DNA of 64,000 nucleotides from Cellulosimicrobium cellulans (GCF_016907755.1 NZ_JAFBCN010000001.1:3038001-3102000), one strand, 5' to 3'. Shown: positions 41,495-49,207, numbered from the stretch's first letter. The notes: generated by a model from the letters alone, not told the origin. A program made the numbers and translations.

Positions 41495-43118
41495 GGCGCG
41501 CGCCGTTCCCGACCCCGCGCGTCACGGGTCCGCCGACGGTGTCCCCGCGCGACGGCCGACGGCGCTGCGCCGCCGGCTCGTCCTCGTGCTCGCCGGGGTC
41601 GTGCTCCTCGTCACCGTCGGCCTCGCCGCCGCGTCCGCGCTCGCGCTGCGCGACCAGCTCGTCGAACAGCTCGACCACGAGCTCGAGCAGGCGAGCTCGC
41701 GGCTCGCGCAGGGCTTCGGGGAGCGTCCGGGCGACGGCCCCGGGCAGCCTCCGGCCGACACCGGCGCGACCCCCGACCCGAGCGACCTGCCCGACGACCC
41801 GTCCCGATTTCCCGCGGGCACCGGCCCCGGCAGCGCCGTCCTGCGCTACGTCGACGGCGCGGTCGTGCTCGCCGAGTACGTGACCCCCACGCTCGAGCGC
41901 ATCGCGCTCGACGACGCGCAGATCGCCGCGCTCGAGGACGTGCCCGCCGACGGCACCCCGCACGACGCCGACCTGCCCGACCTCGGGTCGTTCCGCGCCG
42001 TGCACCGGACCACGGACGACGGCCAGACCGTCGTCGTCGCGTCGAGCACCGCCACCGTCGACGCGACGGTCGAGAAGTACGTGCTCATCGAGGTCGCGCT
42101 CGGCGCCGCGGGCCTGCTCGCCGCGGTGCTCCTCGGCACGTGGCTCGTGCGGCGCTCGCTCCGGCCGCTCGACGACGTCGCCACCGCGGCGGGCCGCGTC
42201 TCCGAGCTCGAGCTCGCGCAGGGCGAGATCGACGCGATCCCGCGCGTCCCGGACGACCTCACCGACGAGCGCACCGAGGTCGGGCAGGTCGGTGCCGCGC
42301 TGAACCGCATGCTGGAGAACGTCGAGACCTCGCTCCAGGCGCGCCACGACTCCGAGACCCAGGTGCGGCAGTTCGTCGCCGACGCGAGTCACGAGCTGCG
42401 CACCCCGCTCGCCTCCATCCGCGGCTACGCCGAGCTCGTGCGGCGCTCTCCCGACGACGTCCCGCCCGCCACCGCGCGCTCGCTCGACCGCATCGAGTCC
42501 GAGGCCGTGCGCATGACCGGCCTCGTCGAGGACCTGCTCCTCCTCGCCCGGCTCGACGCCGGCCGCCCGCTCGACCGTGCGCCCGTCGACCTCGCGGCGC
42601 TCGCCGTCGACGCCGTCATGGACGCCCACGCCGCCGGCCCCGACCACGACTGGGCCCTCGACCTGCCCGGCGCGGGCGACCTGGACGTCGACCTCGCCAC
42701 GGACCTGCCCGACGCGCTCGGCGACGGCACCGACGAGGACGTCGACCTCGAGGTCCTGGGCGACGAGGCGAGCCTGCGCCAGGTTCTCGCGAACCTCGTC
42801 GCCAACGCGCGCACGCACACCCCGCCCGGCACGCACGTCGCGGTACGGCTCACGACCGACCGCGACGACGTCGTGCTCACCGTCGCCGACGACGGCCCGG
42901 GCATCCCGGCGGCCCTGCGCCCGACGCTCTTCCGCCGCTTCACGCGCGGCGACGACGCGCGCAACCGCACCGGCGGCTCCACCGGTCTGGGCCTCGCCAT
43001 CGCGGACGCGATCGTGACCGCCCACGGCGGCACGATCACCGTGTCGTCCTCCACACCCGACGACCCCGGCCCCACCGGCACCACCTTCACGGTCACCCTC
43101 CCCCGTGACCGCCCCTGA
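41487..43118 (+). CDS. Sensor histidine kinase
   Basis: This is a 543-aa membrane kinase partnered with the preceding regulator. Two membrane helices (about residues 30-52 and 190-212) flank a sensor domain of about 135 residues outside the cell. A HAMP segment, a HisKA dimerisation domain with phospho-His in DASHELRTPLAS, and an ATPase domain with NLVANARTH (N box), DDGPGIP and GGSTGLGLAI (G boxes) follow. The acid-rich insert between HisKA and ATPase domains (around residues 390-420) is longer than usual. It starts at GTG inside the regulator gene. Confidence 0.95.
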   Translation: MAEARAVPDPARHGSADGVPARRPTALRRRLVLVLAGVVLLVTVGLAAASALALRDQLVEQLDHELEQASSRLAQGFGERPGDGPGQPPADTGATPDPSDLPDDPSRFPAGTGPGSAVLRYVDGAVVLAEYVTPTLERIALDDAQIAALEDVPADGTPHDADLPDLGSFRAVHRTTDDGQTVVVASSTATVDATVEKYVLIEVALGAAGLLAAVLLGTWLVRRSLRPLDDVATAAGRVSELELAQGEIDAIPRVPDDLTDERTEVGQVGAALNRMLENVETSLQARHDSETQVRQFVADASHELRTPLASIRGYAELVRRSPDDVPPATARSLDRIESEAVRMTGLVEDLLLLARLDAGRPLDRAPVDLAALAVDAVMDAHAAGPDHDWALDLPGAGDLDVDLATDLPDALGDGTDEDVDLEVLGDEASLRQVLANLVANARTHTPPGTHVAVRLTTDRDDVVLTVADDGPGIPAALRPTLFRRFTRGDDARNRTGGSTGLGLAIADAIVTAHGGTITVSSSTPDDPGPTGTTFTVTLPRDRP

Positions 43119-43165
43119 CCGTTCCGGGTCGCCAGTCCGCGCGCGGACTCCCCTTCCGCGCCGAG

Positions 43166-43213
43166 CAGGTGGTCCTGGCTCGTCCGGACAGCCGGACGCG
43201 CCAGGACCACCTG
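43166..43213. terminator. 22-bp near-perfect hairpin between convergent genes
   Basis: Perfect 14-bp arms (43166-43179 and 43200-43213) and perfect inner 7-bp arms (43181-43187 and 43192-43198) are separated by one T-C mismatch, with loop ACAG. It serves the histidine-kinase and rtcB genes. Confidence 0.75.
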
Positions 43214-43242
43214 GTCGCGCCGCGCGGTGGGGCTTCCTGTGG

Positions 43243-44475
43243 TCAGCCCTTGACGCAGAGGAGCGTCGTGAGGCGGGCGACGACCTCGACGAGGTCGGAC
43301 TGCGCGCGGACGACCTCGTCGAGGTCCTTGTACGCACCCGGGATCTCGTCGAGCACCCCGGCGTCCTTGCGGCACTCCACGCCGGCCGTCTGGACGGCGA
43401 GGTCGTCCAGCGTGAAGGTCTTCTTCGCCTTGGTGCGGGACATGCGCCGCCCCGCGCCGTGCGACGCCGACCAGTAGGACTCCGGGTTCCCGAGCCCGCG
43501 CACGATGTACGAGCCGGTGCCCATCGACCCGGGGATCAGGCCGAGGTCACCCTTCCCGGCCCGGATCGCGCCCTTGCGGGTCACGACGAGCTCTTGCCCG
43601 TCGACGTGCTCGACCGCGACGTAGTTGTGGTGGACGTTCACGGCCTCGTCGAACGCGATCTCACGACCCGGGAACGAGGCACGCACGGCGTCGACGACGA
43701 GCGTCATCATCACCGCGCGCGACCGCGCCGCGTACTCCTGCGCCCACCACAGGTCGGCGAGGTACGCGTCCATCTCCGGCGTGCCGCCGAGGAACACCGC
43801 GAGCTCGCGGTCGACGAGCCCCTGGTTGTGCTCGAGGCGCTTCGCGACGGCGACGTGCTGCTCGGCGAGCGTCTTGCCGATGTTGCGCGACCCCGAGTGC
43901 AGCTGAAGCCAAACAGAACCCGCCTGATCTACACACAACTCAACAAAGTGATTGCCTCCACCAAGCGTTCCGAGCTGGCGGCGCGCCCGACCCTCGATGT
44001 CCGAGACACGCCCGTGCAGGCCGGAGAACCGCGACCAGAACGCGTCCGCGCCGCGCGCGACCTCGGCGGGGCCGCGCCCGGAGATCGAGCGCAGCCGGTG
44101 CGGGTCGACCGCCTCGTCGTGCGCGTGGAACCCGACGGGGATCGCGGCCTCGATGCGCGCACGGACCGGGCCGAGGTCGTCGGGCAGGTCCTCGGCCGTG
44201 AGCGACGTGCGGACGCCGATCATGCCGCAGCCGATGTCGACGCCGACGGCGTTGGGCGACACGGCGTCGCGCATCGCGATGACCGAGCCGACGGTCGCGC
44301 CCTTGCCGAGGTGGACGTCGGGCATGACGCGCACGCCCTCGACCCACGGCAGCGCGGCGATGTTGCGCAGCTGCTGGAGCGCGGCGGGCTCGACGGCGTG
44401 CTCGTGCGCCCACATGAGGGTGGGTGCCTTCGCACCCGACAGCGGGACGGGGAACGCGTGGGCCTCGGTGCTCAC
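43243..44475 (-). CDS. rtcB: RtcB-family RNA ligase
   Basis: This is a 410-aa ligase that joins RNA ends bearing 3'-phosphate or 2',3'-cyclic phosphate to 5'-OH, using GTP and Mn2+. Active-site motifs are complete: GVDIGCGMIG (metal Cys), GGGNHFVE, HSGSRNIG, HHNY and SHGAGRRMSR (guanylated His). GTG 44475 follows GAGGAGG. Two tRNA-Arg genes lie just upstream on the same strand, a fitting context for a tRNA-repair enzyme. Bases 43901-43974 use AT-ending codons quite unlike the rest of the gene while keeping the protein motif intact. Confidence 0.95.
   Translation of the reverse strand: MSTEAHAFPVPLSGAKAPTLMWAHEHAVEPAALQQLRNIAALPWVEGVRVMPDVHLGKGATVGSVIAMRDAVSPNAVGVDIGCGMIGVRTSLTAEDLPDDLGPVRARIEAAIPVGFHAHDEAVDPHRLRSISGRGPAEVARGADAFWSRFSGLHGRVSDIEGRARRQLGTLGGGNHFVELCVDQAGSVWLQLHSGSRNIGKTLAEQHVAVAKRLEHNQGLVDRELAVFLGGTPEMDAYLADLWWAQEYAARSRAVMMTLVVDAVRASFPGREIAFDEAVNVHHNYVAVEHVDGQELVVTRKGAIRAGKGDLGLIPGSMGTGSYIVRGLGNPESYWSASHGAGRRMSRTKAKKTFTLDDLAVQTAGVECRKDAGVLDEIPGAYKDLDEVVRAQSDLVEVVARLTTLLCVKG
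43901..43974 (-). other. Low-GC codon patch within rtcB
   Basis: Across 24 codons (from Gly-Thr-Leu-Gly-Gly-Gly to Trp-Leu-Gln-Leu) 14 end in A or T, whereas codons on either side almost all end in G or C. GC is about 50% against about 72% around it. The stretch encodes the GGGNHFVE active-site loop. Confidence 0.8.
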
Positions 44476-44512
44476 GGTGCTGACCTCCTCGGGTCGTCCT
44501 GACGATCATGAC

Positions 44513-44532
44513 GCCGCCCCGGGCGGGGCGGC
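44513..44532 (-). terminator. Hairpin between tRNA-Arg(CCG) and rtcB
   Basis: Perfect 8-bp arms (44513-44520 and 44525-44532) enclose GGGC. It begins five bases past the tRNA 3' end and 38 bases before the rtcB start, so it may end tRNA transcripts or limit read-through into rtcB. Confidence 0.6.
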
Positions 44533-44536
44533 GAGG

Positions 44537-44609
44537 TGCGCGCGGGAGGACTCGAACCCCCGACGCCCGGCTCCGGAAGCCGGTGCTCTGTCCGCTGAGC
44601 TACGCGCGC
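44537..44609 (-). tRNA. tRNA-Arg, anticodon CCG
   Basis: The 73-nt cloverleaf has a 7-bp acceptor of alternating G and C, D stem GCTC/GAGC, anticodon stem CCGGC/GCCGG with loop TTCCGGA (anticodon CCG), a 5-base variable loop, T arm with TTCGAGT and discriminator A. No CCA is encoded. It reads CGG codons. Confidence 0.95.
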
Positions 44610-44653
44610 TGGTGCTCCTTAACGTCGAGCAGACGGGACGCGAGGCGTCCAGG

Positions 44654-44725
44654 TGCCCTCGGAGGGAGTCGAACCCCCGTCTCCGCTTCCGTAGAGCGGC
44701 GTCGTGTCCGTTGGACCACGAAGGC
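44654..44725 (-). tRNA. tRNA-Arg, anticodon ACG, with atypical D arm
   Basis: The 72-nt cloverleaf has acceptor GCCTTCG/CGAGGGC, a short 3-bp D stem (GTC/GAC) with a 10-base loop, anticodon stem CCGCT/AGCGG with loop CTACGGA (anticodon ACG, expected to be read as ICG), T loop TTCGACT and discriminator A. The TGGTC...GAC D arm is more like bacterial tRNA-Gln than the usual tRNA-Arg(ACG), which starts TAGCTC. Confidence 0.88.
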
Positions 44726-44823
44726 AGTGCTTTTCCACCGCAGGCGCACGACAAATGCGCGCCGACGACGAACGAGCAGAATGGCAGCACGAGAAATGCA
44801 CCCCGGCCGGGCACATTCATGCA

Positions 44824-44862
44824 CAAGAAAAAGGCCGCCCCGGCGATGTCCCGGGACGGCCT
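44824..44862 (-). terminator. Rho-independent terminator with T-tract
   Basis: Arms 44832-44843 and 44851-44862 pair with a single mismatch around seven bases. On the minus strand they are followed by TTTTTCTT (44831-44824). It is the only hairpin I noted in the window with a clear T-run, and it ends a minus-strand transcript that covers the small ORF at 44880-45032. Confidence 0.8.
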
Positions 44863-44879
44863 GTCGTACGACGCTGTGG

Positions 44880-45032
44880 TCAGACGACAGGACCGCCGGA
44901 GTCGCCGGCGAGGAACGAGGACACGCTGAGATACGCCACGGGCAGCACGACGCGCGGCTGCTCGCAGGGCAGCACGGGACGTCGCCGGTCCTGCTGGACG
45001 GGTTCGCGCACGGCACTGCTCCTCTCGGTCAT
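44880..45032 (-). CDS. Candidate 50-residue protein, or small RNA, with own promoter and terminator
   Basis: The frame encodes 50 residues with a basic first half (about five Arg in residues 3-18) and a hydrophobic, Ser-rich end, VAYLSVSSFLAGDSGGPVV. A plausible minus-strand promoter lies 42 bases upstream of the ATG (TTGTGC, 17 bases, TACGGT), and a strong T-tract terminator begins 18 bases after the stop. There is no good ribosome site, so a small RNA is an alternative. I know no family for it. The GDSGGP string recalls serine-protease active sites, but the protein is far too short to be one. Confidence 0.45.
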   Translation of the reverse strand: MTERSSAVREPVQQDRRRPVLPCEQPRVVLPVAYLSVSSFLAGDSGGPVV

Positions 45033-45338
45033 GTCGGGTGGCCCACGCACCGGAATGTCGTCGACCGAGGAAGACCGTACGCGCCTTTTCCGATCGGCAC
45101 AACCCTCTTTCCAGAATTCGCCGGAAATACTCCGCGAGCTTCGCCGCTCCGGGCCGGGCCGGCGACCTTCTCCGAAGGCGGCTCGCCGCTTGGCACACTT
45201 TTCTTCCCGGCGGTGCGCCTGCGCCCGGACGGCCCTCCGGCGCTGTCGGCGGCACCCGGTAGGGTTCCGGACGTTCCGGACACACCTCCCGACGCCGACG
45301 AACCACCCGGCCGGGCCGACGACAGGAGACCCGCCGCC
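45033..45338. other. Divergent intergenic region with an AT-richer stretch
   Basis: This 306-base gap carries the small-ORF promoter (minus strand: -10 at 45079-45074, -35 at 45102-45097) and an AT-richer stretch at 45083-45130. That stretch includes the inverted repeat TTTCC-N10-GGAAA (45108-45127). The rest, 45130-45320, is ordinary GC-rich leader of the YdjM-type gene, in which I see no further gene. Confidence 0.5.
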
Positions 45339-46166
45339 ATGATGGGCGCCCACCACGCCGCGACCGGAGCCGCCGCCTGGGTGGCGGTGACGTCCACCGC
45401 CCCGTTCGCGCTCGGGTGGCACCCCGTGTCGTCGGTCGGAGTCATGACGGGCGCCGTCGTGTGCGCGGGCGCCGCGCTCCTCCCCGACGCCGACCACCAC
45501 AACGGCACGTTCGCGCACTCGCTCCCGCCCGTGAGCGAGTGGGTGTCCGACGCGGTCGAGACGATCTCCGGCGGCCACCGGCAGGGCACGCACTCGTTCC
45601 TCGGCATCGCGGTGTTCACCGCGCTCGCGTGGCTCGTGGGTCTGGTCACGGTCGAGACGGAGAGCTTCGGCACGGTCTACGTGGGCGGCGGACTCCTCGC
45701 GGTCCTGCTCGTCGCGCTCGCGCTCAAGGCGCTCAAGCTCACGCGACGCGGCAAGCTCATGCCGTGGGTCACGTCGCTCACCGTCGCGGCCCTCGTCGCG
45801 CTCTTCTCGCCCGAGGAGTGGAACTGGCTCCCGGTCGCGGTCGGCATCGGCGTCACCGTGCACATCCTGGGCGACGTGCTCACGACCAACGGCGCGCCGC
45901 TGCTGTGGCCCGTGAAGATCCGCTCCCCGCGCTGGGTGCGCAAGTCCCTGGTGGTCGACGACGTCTGGCGCCCCGGCGGCAGCTTCGCCCTGCCCCTGCT
46001 CGGGGACACCGGGTCGGTGCGCGAGTGGATCCTCGCGACGGCCGTCGGCCTCTATGCGACGGTCGGGTTCGTGTGGTCCGCGCTCGACCAGATGGGCTAC
46101 GACACGTACGGGGCGTACGAGCGCGTCGCGTCGGCGGTCCAGGCGCTGGCGACCGGCGCCGCGTGA
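45339..46166 (+). CDS. YdjM/LexA-binding-type metal-dependent membrane hydrolase
   Basis: This is a 275-aa membrane protein of the YdjM family. The family's His-rich metal motif is present (MMGAHHAATGAA, then LLPDADHHNGTFAHS, and GGHRQGTHSFLG, with HILGDVLTTNGAPLLWP later). About six helices follow. YdjM-like proteins are predicted metal-dependent hydrolases acting on lipids or at the membrane. E. coli ydjM is SOS-regulated, but no LexA box is seen here. ATG 45339 lies ten bases after AGGAG. A second ATG is next to it. Confidence 0.85.
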   Translation: MMGAHHAATGAAAWVAVTSTAPFALGWHPVSSVGVMTGAVVCAGAALLPDADHHNGTFAHSLPPVSEWVSDAVETISGGHRQGTHSFLGIAVFTALAWLVGLVTVETESFGTVYVGGGLLAVLLVALALKALKLTRRGKLMPWVTSLTVAALVALFSPEEWNWLPVAVGIGVTVHILGDVLTTNGAPLLWPVKIRSPRWVRKSLVVDDVWRPGGSFALPLLGDTGSVREWILATAVGLYATVGFVWSALDQMGYDTYGAYERVASAVQALATGAA

Positions 46167-46180
46167 GCCGCCCCGCCTGA

Positions 46181-46215
46181 CGACCGACGACCGACGACCG
46201 ACGACCGACGACCGA
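46181..46215. repeat. Five tandem copies of CGACCGA
   Basis: The heptamer CGACCGA is repeated five times without interruption, 14 bases after the YdjM-type stop. It looks like a simple slippage repeat. It could vary in length between strains. Confidence 0.8.
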
Positions 46216-46304
46216 CGGTAATTCGCTTGCCCCGGGCCGCGCCCGGGTGGGACGGTCACGGGACGTCGCCCGCGCCGTCGGGCACCGGAGGAAGGAGGAA
46301 CGCC

Positions 46305-46364
46305 ATGAGCTGGACGACCCACGCTCGCGTGTCCACCACCCCCGGGAGCACCGACCGCCGCTAG
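46305..46364 (+). CDS. Candidate 19-residue leader ORF upstream of the RIO kinase
   Basis: AGGAAGGAGGAA, one of the strongest ribosome sites in the window, stands five bases before an ATG that opens MSWTTHARVSTTPGSTDRR and a TAG stop. It lies 97 bases before the kinase start. A regulatory leader peptide or a translated small protein are both possible. There is no codon run pointing to attenuation. Confidence 0.4.
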   Translation: MSWTTHARVSTTPGSTDRR

Positions 46365-46461
46365 ACGGTCCAGGGCCCGTCCCCCCCAGATGGCCCGCGC
46401 CCGCCGCTCGCCCCTGAGGCGACGGCAGCGCCGTGCGCTCCCCGCCCGAAGGAGCCCACCC

Positions 46462-47397
46462 GTGCCCGAGCACGACCTGCTGTACCCCGACCCGTACCTC
46501 CCGCCGACGTTCGCGGGAGACCCCCGCACTCCCCCGCCCCGCCGCCTGCGGCGCCGTGACGACACCGCTGACGACGCCGGCCCCGCGGCGGGCGTCCTCG
46601 ACGCCGCGCTCGGCGACGACCAGCGCTGGTCCACGTGGTCCGCCGTGGAGAAGGGGCAGCGCGGACCGGAGCCGCGCCCCGACTGGGTCGTGACCGCCGA
46701 CGCGGCCGTCGACACCGAGCTGGGCGTGCTCAAGACCGGCAAGGAGGCGGACGTCTTCCTCGTCGAGCGCGCCGTCCCCGACGACGCCACCCGGCGCACG
46801 CTGCTCGCCGCCAAGCGCTACCGGGACCTCGACCACCGCGCGTTCCGGCGCGACACGGTCTACACCGAGGACCGCCGCGTGCGCCGCACGCGCGACCGGC
46901 GCGCGCTCGACCGCAAGTCCCGCTACGGGCGCCAGGTCGCGGCCGGGCAGTGGGCGGCGGCCGAGTTCGCCGCGCTCGGCGAGCTCTGGTCGGCCGGCGC
47001 GCCCGTCCCCTACCCCGTCCAGATCGACGGCAACGAGATCCTCATGGAGTTCGTCGGGACGTCGGACGGCGTCGCGCACGAGGCCGCGCCCCGGCTCGCG
47101 CGCACGCGGCCCGACCTGGACCTCCTCACGTCGTGGTGGGACCAGCTCCGCGACGGGATGGCGGTGCTGGCCCGCCTCGGCTTCGCGCACGGCGACCTGT
47201 CCCCGTACAACGTCCTCGCGGACGGCGACCGGCTCGTCATCATCGACCTGCCGCAGGTGGTCGACCTCGTGGCCAACCCGTTCGGTACCGAGCTCCTGCT
47301 GCGCGACTGCCGCACGATGTCCGCGTGGTTCGCCTCGCGCGGGCTCGAGACCGACGCCGACGAGCTCTTCGCGCTCCTGCTCGCCCAGGCGTGGTGA
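46462..47397 (+). CDS. RIO-type serine/threonine kinase
   Basis: This is a 311-aa kinase of the RIO family. The flexible ATP loop is LKTGKEADVFLVE, with catalytic Lys in LAAKRYRDL. The catalytic loop is FAHGDLSPYNVL, and the metal Asp is in VIIDLPQVVD. The N-terminal 75 residues are a charged, Pro-rich extension. RIO kinases act in ribosome assembly in archaea and eukaryotes; the bacterial role is not settled. GTG 46462 follows AAGGAG. Confidence 0.88.
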   Translation: MPEHDLLYPDPYLPPTFAGDPRTPPPRRLRRRDDTADDAGPAAGVLDAALGDDQRWSTWSAVEKGQRGPEPRPDWVVTADAAVDTELGVLKTGKEADVFLVERAVPDDATRRTLLAAKRYRDLDHRAFRRDTVYTEDRRVRRTRDRRALDRKSRYGRQVAAGQWAAAEFAALGELWSAGAPVPYPVQIDGNEILMEFVGTSDGVAHEAAPRLARTRPDLDLLTSWWDQLRDGMAVLARLGFAHGDLSPYNVLADGDRLVIIDLPQVVDLVANPFGTELLLRDCRTMSAWFASRGLETDADELFALLLAQAW

Positions 47398-47439
47398 CGG
47401 TCGGCGCGGGGCGCGCGCGAGGCGTGGGACGATCGCCGC

Positions 47440-48399
47440 GTGCTGCGCCTCGCCCTCGTCGGCCTCGACTCGTCCCACGCCGACCAGTACGTGCGGCTCG
47501 TCGAGGCCGAGCGGCACTGGCCGGGCGCGCGCGTCGTCGCGCTCGTCGACGGCGAGCCGGCCCGACGCGCGGAGCTCGCCGCCGCGGGCGGGCTCTCCCT
47601 CGGCGCGGGTGAGGTCACCGTGCCCGACGTCGTCGGGCGGGCCGACGTGGCGATCGTCGCCCACCGCGCGGGCCGGCTCCACGGTGCCGCGGCCCGCACG
47701 CTCCTGGGCGCGGGCGTCCCGGTGCTCGTCGACAAGCCGTTCGCGGCGTCGGTCGCCGACGCGCGGGCGACGCTCGACGTGGCCCGCGCCCACGGCACCG
47801 CCGTGACCACGGCGTCCGCGCTGCGGTTCGCGCCCGAGGTCGCGGCCGCCCGCGCCGTGCTCGCGGCCCACACGGCCGAGACGGCACCGACGGCCGAGGC
47901 GGCGACGACGTCGCCCGGGCCGGTCGTGGAGGTGTCCGGGCCCGCCGACCCGGCCGACGAGCGCGACGGGCTGTTCTTCCTCGGCATCCACGTCGTGGAG
48001 GCGGCTCGCGCCGTGGTCGGCGGTCCTCCCGGCGCGGGGTGGGCACCGCCCGTCGTGACGACCTCGGCGGACGGGGTCGTCGCGACCACGCGCCTCGGCG
48101 GCGTCCCGGTCCGGCTGCGGTTCCTCGACCCGGGCGCGCACCCGGCCGCGGGGTTCACGGTCGCGGTGCGCACGCCGCGCCGCGTCGAACGCTCCGAGGT
48201 CGTGCTCGACGCCGACTACCTCGCCCCGGTGGTCGAGCACGCGCTCGCGGTCCTCGCGCCGACGTCCGGCACGGCCGTCGGCACGACGGCGCGAACGGCG
48301 GGCGCCGACGGGCAGGCCGCTCGGATCGACGCCGAGCACGCGACGGTCCTCGCCGACCTCGCGCTCCTCGAGCAGGTCACCGCGACCCTGCCCGCCTGA
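47440..48399 (+). CDS. Gfo/Idh/MocA-family oxidoreductase-like protein
   Basis: This is a 319-aa protein with an N-terminal NAD(P)-binding Rossmann fold (LRLALVGLDSSHADQYV, in place of the usual G-x-G-x-x-G) and the family motif VDKPFAASVADA. The C-terminal domain is shorter than normal and has a low-complexity insert of about 30 residues (around 145-170). With the glycine-rich loop altered, cofactor use is uncertain. It may be a dehydrogenase or a non-catalytic relative. The start is GTG, 43 bases after the kinase stop. No other gene gives a substrate. Confidence 0.78.
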   Translation: MLRLALVGLDSSHADQYVRLVEAERHWPGARVVALVDGEPARRAELAAAGGLSLGAGEVTVPDVVGRADVAIVAHRAGRLHGAAARTLLGAGVPVLVDKPFAASVADARATLDVARAHGTAVTTASALRFAPEVAAARAVLAAHTAETAPTAEAATTSPGPVVEVSGPADPADERDGLFFLGIHVVEAARAVVGGPPGAGWAPPVVTTSADGVVATTRLGGVPVRLRFLDPGAHPAAGFTVAVRTPRRVERSEVVLDADYLAPVVEHALAVLAPTSGTAVGTTARTAGADGQAARIDAEHATVLADLALLEQVTATLPA

Positions 48400-48458
48400 C
48401 GCGCGCGGCCGAGGCGCCCGGCCGCGCCGACGCCGGACCGACGGGGTAGAACGGGACC

Positions 48459-48860
48459 ATGGAACCCTCCACCGAGTCCTTCGACGCCGACGACGTCCAG
48501 ACGTTCCTCACGACCTACGGGGTCGCGCTCTCCACGGGCGACCTCGACACGATCGGCGAGAGCTACGCGTTCCCGGCGCTCGTGGTCGGGTCGACCAGGT
48601 CTGCGCTCCTCGCCGACCCGGAGGACGTGCGCGAGTCGACCACCGAGACCGCGCGCGGGTTCCGCGAGCGCGGCCTGGTCGGCGTCGTCGCGCACCTCGA
48701 GGACGTCGAGGAGGTCGGCGACGCGCTCGTGTGGGCGCGCGTGCGCTGGAGCTATCGCGACGAGTACGCGAACGAGCAGGAGGCGCAGGAGGTCCGGTAC
48801 CTGCTGCGCCGCGCCCGCGACACGTTCGAGGTCTGCGTCGCCGCGCCGGTCGGTCCGTAG
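48459..48860 (+). CDS. NTF2-like fold protein
   Basis: This is a 133-aa single-domain protein with an NTF2/SnoaL-like cone fold: helix with FLTTYGVALSTGDLDTIGESY, then sheets (ALVWARVRWSYRDEYAN, EVRYLLRRARDTFEVCVAA). Such proteins are enzymes or binding proteins of very varied function, and none can be given. A GGGG-type ribosome signal upstream is weak. It is probably its own unit or the end of the RIO-kinase cluster. Confidence 0.75.
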   Translation: MEPSTESFDADDVQTFLTTYGVALSTGDLDTIGESYAFPALVVGSTRSALLADPEDVRESTTETARGFRERGLVGVVAHLEDVEEVGDALVWARVRWSYRDEYANEQEAQEVRYLLRRARDTFEVCVAAPVGP

Positions 48861-48928
48861 CCCCACGCCGTCTGGCTGCCGGCGGCCTCCTGTGCGCCCG
48901 GACCGCTCGGGCGCTGCCCGGGTGCCGG

Positions 48929-49207
48929 TCAGGACAGCCGGTTGTCGCGGTCCTCCCACGGCGTCGACGCCGCCTCCTTGCGCGGCGGGTCGTCAGGCTG
49001 CAGAGCCCGGACGACGAACGACCCCGCGGCGAGCACGACGCCGCCGGTGAACGCGACCTGCAGCACGGTGAGGAGCAGGCCTACGAACCACGTGCCGATG
49101 AAGGAGTAGGTGAGGTTCGCGAGACCGACGTTCTGGACGAGGGCGCTCACCACGGTGAGACCGACGCCGGTCCAGAACATCGTGCGGGCGGTGAGGCGAG
49201 GTGGCAT
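48929..49207 (-). CDS. Small two-to-three-helix membrane protein
   Basis: This is a 92-aa protein of unknown function. Helices at residues 9-28 and 33-66 span the membrane (MFWTGVGLTVVSALVQNVGL, then WFVGLLLTVLQVAFTGGVVL), followed by a charged tail PPRKEAASTPWEDRDNR. ATG 49207 has GAGAGGA before it. It lies downstream of dnaE2 on the same strand, with about 100 bases between. Confidence 0.7.
   Translation of the reverse strand: MPPRLTARTMFWTGVGLTVVSALVQNVGLANLTYSFIGTWFVGLLLTVLQVAFTGGVVLAAGSFVVRALQPDDPPRKEAASTPWEDRDNRLS

Noticed and set aside
44880-45032. GDSGGPVV at the end of the 50-residue frame read as a chymotrypsin-type serine protease.
   Set aside because: There is no His or Asp partner and no room for a protease fold. 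The match is probably chance.
46181-46215. The heptamer array as a CRISPR.
   Set aside because: Units are 7 bases with no spacers, and there are no cas genes nearby.
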